A stretch of DNA of 64,000 nt from Capillimicrobium sp035565675 (GTDB lineage: Bacteria; Actinomycetota; Thermoleophilia; Solirubrobacterales; Solirubrobacteraceae), in assembly GCA_035565675.1 (NCBI GenBank), contig DATMSA010000088.1, positions 1 to 64,000 on the forward strand, read 5' to 3'. The position numbers and the translations under genes were made by a program. The notes beneath the pieces are model-generated. The model was not told where the DNA came from, ran no database searches, and saw only the letters and a program-made list of their open reading frames with translations. This document shows positions 32,154 to 42,943 of this stretch, in pieces. The stretch's first letter is position 1. Every line of letters starts with the position of its first letter.

Positions 32154-34418
32154 TCAGCGCGCGAGCATGCGCGCCATCAGCTCCAGCGCACCGGCCTTCG
32201 ACAGCGGCTCGTTGAGGTTGCCGCACTTCGGCGACTGCACGCACGACGGGCAGCCGTCCTGGCACGGGCAGTCGGCGATCAGCCGGTGGGCGTCGGCCAC
32301 GAGCGTCTCGAACGCCTCGAAGCCGCGGCGCGAGATCCCCACGCCGCCCGGGTGGCCGTCGTAGACGAAGATCGACGGCCGCCCGGTCTGCGGGTGCAGG
32401 TTCGTCGACAGGCCGCCGATGTCCCAGCGGTCGCACATCGCCAGCAGCGGCAGCACCGCGATCTGGGAGTGCTCGGCCGCGTGCAGGGCGCCGAGCAGCA
32501 CCTCGGTGGGGAACTCGACCGCGACGATCTCGTCGGGCAGCTCGTACCAGAGCGCGCGCGTGACGAACTCGGTCTGCGGCAGGTCGAGCGTCTGCAGGTC
32601 GATGATCTCGTGGTCGGGCAGGCGCTTGCGTTGGTAGGCGATGACCGTGTCGGTCACGCGCACCTCGCCGTAGGAGAGCGTCACGCCCATCGCCTCCCGG
32701 CGGTCGAGCAGGCGCAGGATCTCGGTCTGGGTCTCGCGCTTGGGCTGCGTGTACCAGTCGCCGTCGAACGGCTCCACGAGCGCGCGGCGCGACTGCAGGT
32801 CGAGCTCGAGCACCTCGTAGGAGCGCGCCTGGTGCAGGTAGATCGCGCCCTGGTGGGTGGTCGAGTACGCGCGGGCGGCCTCGACCGTCCCCAGCAGCTC
32901 GCCCGACGTGACGTCGACGACCGCGAACGAGTCCGGCGAGGCCGAGCGCAGGGAGACGCGCGCGGCCGGGAAGTCCTCGGGGGCGCGCAGCGCGAACGTG
33001 CCGCGCCGCTCGACGAGGACGCCCTGGGTCACGAGCGCCTGCGCGTGCTCGCGCCAGCGCGGCCCGAGCACGTCGGCGTCGAGCGGGCTCAGCGGCCCCT
33101 CGTGCGCGGCGCACACGAGGTGGGCGCGGTGGATCTCCTCGTTCTCGTGGTCGAGGATCGCCGCCTCGACCGGCCGGCCGAGGAACTCGTCGGGGTGGCG
33201 GCAGAAGAACTGGTCCAGCGCGTCCTCGCCGGCGACGTACACGGCCAGCCCGGCGCGGCGGCGGCCGGCCCGCCCCCACATCTGGCGCAGCGAGGCGACC
33301 GTGCCCGGGAACGTGACGACGACGCACGCGTCGAGCGCGCCGATGTCGATGCCGAGCTCCAGGGCGTCGGTGGTGACGACGCAGCGCAGCTCGCCGCGCA
33401 TCAGCCGCGCCTCGACGTCGCGGCGCTGCTGCGGCGTGTAGCCGGCGCGGTAGGGCTCGACGGCGTCGGCGAGCGCCGGGTCCTCGTCGGCGACCAGGCC
33501 GGTGACGATCCGGCTGACGAGCTCGACCGCCTTGCGCGACTTGATGAAGCAGATCGTCCGCGCGCCGGCGACGACGAGGTCGCGCAGCAGCGCCGCCGCC
33601 TCGCCGATCGCGCTGGCCCGCTGCGCGGTCGCCTCGTCGACGATCGGCGGGTTCCACATCGCGATCCGCCGCGGCGCCGACGGCGACCCGTCGTCGTCGA
33701 CCAGCTCGACGTCGTCGAAGCCGGTCAGCCGCTGCGCCAGCTCGACCGGGTTGGCGATCGTCGCCGACGCGAGCATGAACCGCGGCTCGCTGCCGTACGC
33801 GGCGGCGACCCGCCGCAGCCGCCGCAGCACGTTGGCGACGTGCGAGCCGAACACGCCGCGGTACACGTGCGCCTCGTCGACGACCACCACGTCCAGGCGC
33901 GTGAGGAAGTCCGCCCACGCGCCGTGGTTGGGGAGGATCCCGACGTGCAGCATGTCGGGGTTCGTGAGGACGACGTTCGCGTTGCGGCGGATCGCCCGGC
34001 GCGCCTCGCGCGGCGTGTCGCCGTCGTAGATCGCCGGGCGCACGCGGTTGCCCAGGCCGAACGCGTTCAGCGCCCGCGCCTGGTCCTGGGCCAGCGCCTT
34101 CGTCGGGTACAGGTACAGCGCGCGGCTCGTCGGCACCGACAGGAGCTGGTTCAGCGTCGGCAGGTTGAAGCACATCGACTTCCCCGACGCGGTGCCGGTG
34201 GTGACGATGAACGGCCGCTCCATCGCGGCCTGCACCGCGTGCGCCTGGTGCGCGTACAGGCCGTCGGGCGGCAGCGTCTCCATGAGCGCCGGGTGCAGCG
34301 GCGGCGGGTCGACGAGCACGGCGCGCCGCGCGCCCTCGTACGCCTCGCGCACGAGGCGCCCGTCGGCGCGGCCGCCGTCGAGCAGCGCCGCCCAGGGCTC
34401 GGCCGCCACCCGGCTCAT
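32154..34418 (-). CDS. DEAH-box helicase with C-terminal zinc (MZB) domain, YprA/Hrq1-like
   Basis: A 754-residue superfamily 2 helicase: motif I TTGTASGKS (residues 73-81), motif Ia YLYPTKALAQDQ, motif II DEAH (181-184), motif III ASATI, motif V TTDALELGIDIGALD, motif VI QMWGRAGRRRAG. The C-terminal part has the four-cysteine MZB/DUF1998 signature CPCQDGCPSCVQSPKCG. Related proteins (RecQ4-like Hrq1, MrfA/YprA) act in repair of crosslinks such as mitomycin lesions. The ATG overlaps the stop of folP (ATGA), so it is co-translated with it. Confidence 0.9.
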   Translation of the reverse strand: MSRVAAEPWAALLDGGRADGRLVREAYEGARRAVLVDPPPLHPALMETLPPDGLYAHQAHAVQAAMERPFIVTTGTASGKSMCFNLPTLNQLLSVPTSRALYLYPTKALAQDQARALNAFGLGNRVRPAIYDGDTPREARRAIRRNANVVLTNPDMLHVGILPNHGAWADFLTRLDVVVVDEAHVYRGVFGSHVANVLRRLRRVAAAYGSEPRFMLASATIANPVELAQRLTGFDDVELVDDDGSPSAPRRIAMWNPPIVDEATAQRASAIGEAAALLRDLVVAGARTICFIKSRKAVELVSRIVTGLVADEDPALADAVEPYRAGYTPQQRRDVEARLMRGELRCVVTTDALELGIDIGALDACVVVTFPGTVASLRQMWGRAGRRRAGLAVYVAGEDALDQFFCRHPDEFLGRPVEAAILDHENEEIHRAHLVCAAHEGPLSPLDADVLGPRWREHAQALVTQGVLVERRGTFALRAPEDFPAARVSLRSASPDSFAVVDVTSGELLGTVEAARAYSTTHQGAIYLHQARSYEVLELDLQSRRALVEPFDGDWYTQPKRETQTEILRLLDRREAMGVTLSYGEVRVTDTVIAYQRKRLPDHEIIDLQTLDLPQTEFVTRALWYELPDEIVAVEFPTEVLLGALHAAEHSQIAVLPLLAMCDRWDIGGLSTNLHPQTGRPSIFVYDGHPGGVGISRRGFEAFETLVADAHRLIADCPCQDGCPSCVQSPKCGNLNEPLSKAGALELMARMLAR

Positions 34419-35314
34419 GCGCCCGGCGGCTCGCGCCGCAGGTCCTCGGCCAGCACCGCCTCGGGCGCGAGCTCGGCGTCGCCGCGCAGCACCGCGAGCA
34501 CGTCGAGCAGGTCGCGCACGGCGGCGACGTCGTGGACGCGCAGGATCCGGCCGGGCGGGCCGTGCAGCGCGGCGATCGCGGCGAGCGTCCCCGCGAGGCG
34601 CTCGCGGGGGCGCCGCCCGGTGATCGCGCCGATGAAGTCCTTGCGCGACAGCGCCAGCAGCACCGGCCGCCCGAGCGCGTCGACGCGGCCGAGCTCGCGC
34701 AGCACCGCGACGGTCTGGGCGGGCGTCTTGGCGAAGTCGGGGCCCGGGTCGACGATCACGTGCTCGGCGCCGAGGCCCTGCTCGCCGGCGACCGCGATCC
34801 GCTCGCGCAGGAAGGCGACGACGTCGGCGGTCACGTCGTCGTAGAGCGCGGGGTCGTCCCGGCGCACCTTCGGCGGCGTGCGCGTGTGCATCACGACGAG
34901 CCCTGCGCCCGCGCGCGCGCACAGCGCCGCGACCTCCGGGTACAGCAGGCCGCTGACGTCGTTGATCACGCTCGCGCCGGCGTCGAGCGCCGCGGCGGCC
35001 ACCTGCGGCCGGTAGGTGTCGACCGACACGACGATCCCCTCGGCCGCCAGCGCCGCGACGAGGGGCACGACCCGCTCGGCCTCCAGCTCGGCGGGGATCT
35101 CCGGCTCGTTCGTCACGCCCGACTGGCCGCCGACGTCGATCAGGTCCGCGCCGTCGGCGACGAGCTCCCGCGCGCGGGCGACCCGGTCCTCGAGCGTGCG
35201 CAGCTCGCCGCCGTCGGAGAACGAGTTGGGCGTCGCGTTCACGATCCCCATCAGCAGCGGGCGGGTCCCGATCTCGACGGGGCCGCCGGGCGTGAGGAAG
35301 GAGCGGCTGGGCAC
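34415..35314 (-). CDS. folP: Dihydropteroate synthase, with variant motifs
   Basis: A 299-residue TIM-barrel protein with DHPS landmarks: MGIVNATPNSFSDGG, a GGQSG motif in place of GGES, SVDTYRPQVAAAALDAGASVINDVSG, VVMHTRTPP, VDPGPDFAKT and LSRKDFIGAITGR. DHPS joins p-aminobenzoate to the pterin diphosphate in folate synthesis. Differences from the consensus (NATPNSF for NVTPDSF, GGQS for GGES with no RPG after it) suggest a divergent or second-type DHPS. GTG 35314 gives the usual length. First gene of an operon with the helicase; divergent by 24 bp from the HAD gene. Confidence 0.85.
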   Translation of the reverse strand: MPSRSFLTPGGPVEIGTRPLLMGIVNATPNSFSDGGELRTLEDRVARARELVADGADLIDVGGQSGVTNEPEIPAELEAERVVPLVAALAAEGIVVSVDTYRPQVAAAALDAGASVINDVSGLLYPEVAALCARAGAGLVVMHTRTPPKVRRDDPALYDDVTADVVAFLRERIAVAGEQGLGAEHVIVDPGPDFAKTPAQTVAVLRELGRVDALGRPVLLALSRKDFIGAITGRRPRERLAGTLAAIAALHGPPGRILRVHDVAAVRDLLDVLAVLRGDAELAPEAVLAEDLRREPPGA

Positions 35315-35338
35315 CCTCCGAAGCTACCGTGCGGGCCC

Positions 35339-36160
35339 GTGAGCCGCCTGCGCTGCGCCTACCTCGACCTCGACGGCACGCTGCTGGGCCGCGGCGCGTC
35401 GCTGTTCCACGACGGCGAGGGCAACCCGTCGATGGCCGGGCCGCGCGCGGTCGAGGCGTGCCTGCGCGCCGGCGTGGAGATCGTGCTCGTCTCCGGCCGC
35501 CGCGCCGCGCAGGTGTTCGAGGACGCCCGTCTGCTCGGGCAGCCGGCCTACATCTTCGAGGCGGGCGCGGGCCTGCACGTCGACGGCGACCGCTACTGGA
35601 ACACCGGCGACCTCGTGCCCGGCGACGCCGGCACGATCCACGAGCAGATCCGCGCGTCGGGCGCGCCCGACCTGCTGCTGGACCGCTACGCGGGCCGGCT
35701 GGAGTACCACGAGCCGTGGCATCGCGACCGCGAGGTCTCGCACCTGTTCCGCGGGCTCGTCGATCCGTTCGAGGCCGAGGCGCTGCTGCGTGAGCACGGC
35801 CACGACGACCTGCGGCTGGTCGACAACGGCGCCGCCCACCGCCGCTCGCCCGCGCTGGCCGACCTGCCGGCCCTGCGCGTCTACCACCTCGTCCCGGCGC
35901 AGGCGTCCAAGGCCGGCGCGGTCGCCCGCCACATGCGGATGCGCGGCTACGCGCCCGAGGAGACGATCGGCGTCGGCGACTCGCGCGAGGACCTCACGCT
36001 GCACACCGCGGTCGGCACGTTCTGGCTGGTGGCCAACGCGCTGGAGCGCGACCCGACGCTGCGCGAGGCCGCCGCCCGCGCCGGGAACGTGCGCATCGCC
36101 GAGGACGGCTACGGCGCCGGCGTCTACGAGGCGATCGTGACGACGCTCGCCGGCGGCTGA
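35339..36160 (+). CDS. HAD-superfamily phosphatase (Cof-type)
   Basis: A 273-residue hydrolase with HAD motif I YLDLDGTLLG at the start (nucleophile Asp in DLDGT), motif II LVSGRR, the cap domain (YIFEAGAGLHVDGDRYWNTG, VSHLFRGLVDPFEAEALLREHG), and motif III/IV QASKAGAVARHMRMRG… TIGVGDSREDLTLH. The cap type C2 suggests action on a sugar phosphate or phosphoglycerate, as in mannosyl-3-phosphoglycerate phosphatase relatives; the substrate is not defined. GTG 35339 is chosen because motif I starts right after it. Confidence 0.8.
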   Translation: MSRLRCAYLDLDGTLLGRGASLFHDGEGNPSMAGPRAVEACLRAGVEIVLVSGRRAAQVFEDARLLGQPAYIFEAGAGLHVDGDRYWNTGDLVPGDAGTIHEQIRASGAPDLLLDRYAGRLEYHEPWHRDREVSHLFRGLVDPFEAEALLREHGHDDLRLVDNGAAHRRSPALADLPALRVYHLVPAQASKAGAVARHMRMRGYAPEETIGVGDSREDLTLHTAVGTFWLVANALERDPTLREAAARAGNVRIAEDGYGAGVYEAIVTTLAGG

Positions 36161-36164
36161 CCTC

Positions 36165-36281
36165 GTTGGTTCGGCAACGTTGGTCCGCGCGGCCAACCAT
36201 CCCAGCAGCCTTCCGTCCGACCTTTCTGGGAGCCGGATGTAACTCTCGGCGGCAAATGGTTGGTATAGCTGGCCGAACAAC
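36165..36281. repeat. Nested inverted repeats in the fic promoter region
   Basis: CCAACCAT (36193-36200) is repeated in inverse as ATGGTTGG (36256-36263). Outside it, GTTGGTTCGGC (36165-36175) matches GCCGAACAAC (36272-36281) in inverse with one base missing. Several further GTTGG/CAACC words lie between. The stretch is lower in G+C than its flanks and directly upstream of the fic start. It may be regulator sites or the edge of an acquired segment. Confidence 0.45.
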
Positions 36282-36336
36282 AACTACAGTTGGGGTACAG
36301 CGTGGAATACAACCTGTCCCCCTCTGAAGTTGGCAT

Positions 36337-37509
36337 ATGGATCTTGACGCCCTGCGTGCCAGTCCGATCGGTGAGTTGATCCCGATCACCGGCTCGGACG
36401 AGCGCACCGGTGAGCACTACAACCACTGGGCATACCTCGCCGCCCCGCTTCCGAGGGATGTGTCGCTTCGCTCCGCAACCTGGACTGCGGTGGCGAGGGC
36501 CGAGGCGGCGCTGGCACGCCTCGACCAAGCCGCTCGTCAAATACCTGAGCCTTCTCTACTGCGCCAGCCGTCGCTCAGGCGAGAGGCGCAGAGCACGAGT
36601 GCGCTGGAAGGCACGTTTGCTCCAATCGAAGAGGTCTTGGAATCCGAGCTCGAGAACCGGGGGCGTGCGTCGCTTGAGGTTCGCGAGATCCTCAACTACG
36701 TCGTAGCCGCCGAAGAGGCGTTCGGTTGGGTTCGAGAGCGCCCGCTCACCACGGGCCTGCTGTCCAGCCTGCAGAAGATCCTCGTCGAGGGCACTCCCGG
36801 CGCCTACAGCGATGCGGGCGGCGTTCGTGACCGGCAAGTCGTGATTGGTGTGCGCGAACGGCCTATTCAGGAGGCGCGGTTCGTTCCACCGCCGCCAGGG
36901 GATCAGCTCAGGGTCGGACTCGATGAATGGGTGGGTTGGGTCAACGAACCGCCCGAGGATCTCTCACCTGTGGTGCAGGCGGCGTTGGCTCACTATCAGT
37001 TCGAGACGCTGCACCCCTTCTCGGACGGGAATGGACGGATCGGTCGGCTCGTGATCGTCCTGCAGTTGATGCGCGCGAATGTTCTGCGTGAGCCGATCCT
37101 TGTCGTGTCGCCGTGGTTTGAGGCGCACAGGGATCAGTACCAGGACGGGCTTCTCCGCCTCAGCTGCACTGGAGACTGGGACGCATGGGTCGAGTTCTTC
37201 GCGAGAGGTGTCGAAGCGTCCGCGAGCGCGACTCGTGACCGAGTCGACCGATTGCTCGACTGGCAGGAGGGAACCCTCCAGCGCGTCAGAGCGGAAAGGG
37301 TGTCTGGTGTTGCCGAGCGCGTCGCGGGCGAGCTGATCGGGACTCCGGTGCTGCGTGCTAGTCAGGTCGCCGCGCGTCACGACGTGAGTCCGCAAGGAGC
37401 TATGAAGGCGCTCCGCCGGCTCGCGGAGCTGGGTGTTGTCACCGAGCGTCCACGGCACGGTCGTGTGGTGTTCGTGGCCACCACGGTGATCGACTTGCTT
37501 TCGCGATAG
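36337..37509 (+). CDS. Fic-domain AMP-transferase with C-terminal HTH, class II
   Basis: A 390-residue protein. The N-terminal Fic_N region includes the inhibitory motif SALEG (residues 88-92), with the (S/T)xxxEG pattern from Thr87; Glu91 normally blocks ATP. The core Fic motif HPFSDGNGRIGR is complete (residues 226-237, catalytic His226). The C-terminal ~70 residues carry a winged-helix (VLRASQVAARHDVSPQGAMKALRRLAELGVV). Such proteins transfer AMP to hydroxyl side chains of target proteins and stay off until inhibition is released. Lower GC and more varied codons than neighbours suggest transfer. It stands alone, convergent with gpsA. Confidence 0.9.
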   Translation: MDLDALRASPIGELIPITGSDERTGEHYNHWAYLAAPLPRDVSLRSATWTAVARAEAALARLDQAARQIPEPSLLRQPSLRREAQSTSALEGTFAPIEEVLESELENRGRASLEVREILNYVVAAEEAFGWVRERPLTTGLLSSLQKILVEGTPGAYSDAGGVRDRQVVIGVRERPIQEARFVPPPPGDQLRVGLDEWVGWVNEPPEDLSPVVQAALAHYQFETLHPFSDGNGRIGRLVIVLQLMRANVLREPILVVSPWFEAHRDQYQDGLLRLSCTGDWDAWVEFFARGVEASASATRDRVDRLLDWQEGTLQRVRAERVSGVAERVAGELIGTPVLRASQVAARHDVSPQGAMKALRRLAELGVVTERPRHGRVVFVATTVIDLLSR

Positions 37510-37544
37510 AGGGTCTCTCCGACCCAGGACGCGTCGGTGACCAG

Positions 37545-38636
37545 CTAGCGCCCACCGCGCACGCGCGCCCACAGCCGCGCCCAGAAGCCCGGCCGCGGCC
37601 GCCCCCGGCGACGGGCGGGCGCGGGGACGGTCGTGCGCACGAGCGCGACCCACCCGTCGAGCGGCAGGTCGCCGGCGATGAGCCGCGCCAGGCCGCCGGT
37701 GACCGGGGCGTCGACCCCGGCGCGCTCCAGCGCGCGGGCCAGCAGCGGCACGAGGTCCAGCGACTCGACCGCCTGCCCGATCCGCCCCGGGATCTCGCCG
37801 CTGGGCACCCCGTCGGCCAGCAGCTCGCCGGCGCGGCGGTTGCGGCTCTGGGGCGCCAGCGCGGTCGCGACGAGGTCGCCGGTGCCGGCCAGGCCGATGA
37901 ACGACTCGGGCCGCGCGCCCTGCGCCTCGGCGTAGCGCCACACCTCGGCGAAGATGTGCCCGGCGGCCGCGCCCGCCGCGTTGAGGCCCTGGCCCTCGGT
38001 CGCGCCGGCCGCCAGCGCGGCGGCGTTCTTGGCCGCGCCCGCCAGCTCGACGCCCACCGGGTCGTCGGCCTGCTCGCACACCACGCGCGCGCGGGTGAAG
38101 ACGCCGGCCAGCGTGCTCGCCAGCTCCTCCGATCCCGACGCGGCGACGAGCCCGGCGCCCTCGCTGACCATCTCGCGCGCGTGCGCGGGGCCGCCGACGC
38201 AGGCGACCCGGTCGGCGCCGAAGCGGGCGCGCAGCAGCACGGTCGGCGCGATCCCCTCGGGCGGCACGAGGCCCTTGGCCAGCGACACGACCGCGGCCCG
38301 CGGCGGCAGCCCGTGGGCCTCCAGGCCGCCGATGACCTCGTCGATCCCGCGCGATGGCACCGCCAGGAACACGAGCTCGGCGCGCTGGAGGCCGGCGTCG
38401 ATCGTCTCGATGCGCAGCTCGCGCGGCAGCTCGACGCCGGGCAGGTACACGCGGTTCTCGCGCTCCAGCCGCAGCCGGTCGGCCCGCTCGGACGTGCGCG
38501 CCTGCAGGGTGGTGCGCAGCCCGGCACGCGCGAGCAGCACCGCGACGGCGGTGCCGAACGAGCCCGCGCCGACGACCACCGCGCGGCGGGCGCCGGGCAG
38601 CATCAGGCTGAACGGAGGGTGGGGACGCTCGGGCAC
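37545..38636 (-). CDS. gpsA: Glycerol-3-phosphate dehydrogenase [NAD(P)+]
   Basis: A 363-residue enzyme that reduces dihydroxyacetone phosphate to glycerol-3-phosphate for phospholipids. The Rossmann motif is VVVGAGSFGTAVAVLLA (about residues 20-36). Also seen are VPSRGIDEVI, SLAKGLVPPEG, VELAGAAKNAAALAAGATEG with the catalytic Lys, and GTGDLVATALAPQSRNRRAGELL. The C-terminus has a ~20-residue Arg/Pro tail. GTG 38636 gives 12 residues before MLPGARR; an in-frame ATG at that Met is an alternative start. It lies 40 bp downstream of the P-type ATPase and may share its transcript. Confidence 0.88.
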   Translation of the reverse strand: MPERPHPPFSLMLPGARRAVVVGAGSFGTAVAVLLARAGLRTTLQARTSERADRLRLERENRVYLPGVELPRELRIETIDAGLQRAELVFLAVPSRGIDEVIGGLEAHGLPPRAAVVSLAKGLVPPEGIAPTVLLRARFGADRVACVGGPAHAREMVSEGAGLVAASGSEELASTLAGVFTRARVVCEQADDPVGVELAGAAKNAAALAAGATEGQGLNAAGAAAGHIFAEVWRYAEAQGARPESFIGLAGTGDLVATALAPQSRNRRAGELLADGVPSGEIPGRIGQAVESLDLVPLLARALERAGVDAPVTGGLARLIAGDLPLDGWVALVRTTVPAPARRRGRPRPGFWARLWARVRGGR

Positions 38637-38676
38637 CGGGAGGGCGCGAGCGTAGTACAGCGCGGGCGGGCGCCCC

Positions 38677-41400
<2,724 letters not shown>

Positions 41401-41405
41401 GGACG

Positions 41406-42299
41406 TCAGGCGGGGTCGCCCGCCGCACGGGCCGGCGGCCGCACGACGAGCACGGGGCACGGCGCCTCCTGCACGAGGGCCCGGGCCGTGCTGCCGACCA
41501 GCATCCCCTTGAACCCGTGCAGCCCGCGGGTGCCGGTGACCAGCAGCCGCGCGCGCCGCTCCGCGCAGAGGCCGGCGATGACGTCGCCGGGACGGCCCTC
41601 GCGCAGGCACTCGTCGACGCGGTCGCCGGGAAGGGTGACGTGCGCCAGCGCCGCGTCGAGGGTGTCGCGGCCGCGCCGGCGGGCCATCTCGTGCAGGGGG
41701 TTCGTCGCGTCGATCCGGGCGACGGCCGAGATGCGCTCGTCGATGACGTGCGCGACCACGAGGGTGGCGTCGAGGGCGGTGGCGGCGGCCTCGCCCGCGG
41801 CGATCACCGCGGGCGTGATGTCCGCGCCGTCGACCGCGGCGACGACGATCGGCGGGTCGACGACGGGCGCGTCGCGCACGAGCAGCACCGAGCACGGCGC
41901 GTGGTCGAGGAGCTGCTGGGAGACGCTGCCGAGCAGCCGTCGGACCGCGCCGGTCCCGTGCGTGCCGGCCACGACGAGGTCGGCGTCGGCGTCGTGCAGC
42001 AGGTCGAGCAGGGCCGGGACGACGCGGCTGGCGGTGATGACCTCGGTGGTCAGCGACGCGTCGTCGGGCGCTCGGGCGGCGAGCGCGGCCATGCGCGCGG
42101 TCCACTCCTCCTCGACGAGCGTGATGAGCCGCTCGACCGACGGCGCCGTCTCCGGGATCTCCGGGAAGTGGTCGGGGACCTCGAGGACGTGCGTGAGCGT
42201 CACGTGCCCGCCCGTGCCGGCCGAGAGCCGGAGCGCCAGGGCCACGGCGGCCTCCGAGAGCGAGGACCCGTCGTATGCGGCGACGATCCGCTGGAACAT
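41406..42299 (-). CDS. Tandem universal stress protein (two Usp domains)
   Basis: A 297-residue protein of two Usp domains. Domain 1 opens FQRIVAAYDGSSLSEAAVALALRL and carries the ATP-binding block VVAGTHGTGAVRRLLGSVSQQLLDHAPCSVLLV. Domain 2 opens IVVAAVDGADITPAVI and has VTGTRGLHGFKGMLVGSTARALVQEAPCPVLVV. Both G-x2-G-x9-G(S/T) signatures are complete, so both probably bind ATP. It lies directly upstream of the P-type ATPase with a five-base gap, suggesting shared control under ion or energy stress. Confidence 0.9.
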   Translation of the reverse strand: MFQRIVAAYDGSSLSEAAVALALRLSAGTGGHVTLTHVLEVPDHFPEIPETAPSVERLITLVEEEWTARMAALAARAPDDASLTTEVITASRVVPALLDLLHDADADLVVAGTHGTGAVRRLLGSVSQQLLDHAPCSVLLVRDAPVVDPPIVVAAVDGADITPAVIAAGEAAATALDATLVVAHVIDERISAVARIDATNPLHEMARRRGRDTLDAALAHVTLPGDRVDECLREGRPGDVIAGLCAERRARLLVTGTRGLHGFKGMLVGSTARALVQEAPCPVLVVRPPARAAGDPA

Positions 42300-42337
42300 C
42301 GGCGCCGGACTCTAGTTGCTCGACGCCGAGCGCGGCA

Positions 42338-42943
42338 TCACAACCAGCCCTTCTCCTCCGCGACCCGCACCGCCTCCGCGCGGGTGTGGGCGCCGACCTT
42401 GCCCATCGCCGACGACAGGTAGTTGCGCACCGTCCCCGGCGACAGGTGCAGGCGCGCGGCGAGCGCGGCGATCGTGTCCCCGCCGCGGGCCGCGGCCAGG
42501 ACCTCGCGCTCGCGCTCGGTCAGCGGGCTGTCGCCCTCGCTGAGCGCGGCCGCCGCCAGCCCCGGGTCGACGACGCGCTCCCCGGCGGCGACGCGGCGGA
42601 TCGCGACCGCCAGCTCCTCGACCGGCGCGGTCTTGAGCAGGAAGCCGGCCGCCCCCGCCTCCATCGCCCGGCGCAGATAGCCGGGACGCGCGAAGGTGGT
42701 CAGGACCAGCACCCGCACGTCCGGGTGCTCGCGGGCGAGCGCGGCGGTCGCGGCGATGCCGTCGCCGCCGGGCATCTCGATGTCCATCAGCACGACGTCG
42801 GCCCCGTGCTCGGCGACCGCCGCGACGACCTCGTCGCCGCGCGCGACCTGCGCGGCGACGGTCAGGTCGTCCTCCAGCTCCAGCAGCGCGGCGAGCGCGC
42901 CCCGCACCATCGCCTGGTCCTCGGCGAGGAGGAGCCGGATCAT
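42338..42943 (-). CDS. NarL/LuxR-type response regulator
   Basis: A 201-residue regulator. The receiver has the acidic pair in LAEDQAM, phospho-acceptor Asp54 in VVLMDIEMPGGDG, and conserved Thr/Lys in LTTFARPG and FLLKTAP. The C-terminal LuxR HTH has SPLTEREREVLAAARGGDTIAALAARLHLSPGTVRNYLSSAMGKV. It is coupled to the upstream histidine kinase by ATGA overlap. Target genes are not evident; desK/desR-like pairs often control membrane or export genes. Confidence 0.92.
   Translation of the reverse strand: MIRLLLAEDQAMVRGALAALLELEDDLTVAAQVARGDEVVAAVAEHGADVVLMDIEMPGGDGIAATAALAREHPDVRVLVLTTFARPGYLRRAMEAGAAGFLLKTAPVEELAVAIRRVAAGERVVDPGLAAAALSEGDSPLTEREREVLAAARGGDTIAALAARLHLSPGTVRNYLSSAMGKVGAHTRAEAVRVAEEKGWL

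Noticed and set aside
31161..34844. A 1227-codon plus-strand frame opposite the M23 peptidase and helicase
   Set aside because: Repetitive charged sequence without fold signals; both opposing genes are convincing.
37511..37525. GGGTC-TCTCC-GACCC hairpin after fic as a terminator
   Set aside because: Only five base pairs and no T-run follow; too weak to call.
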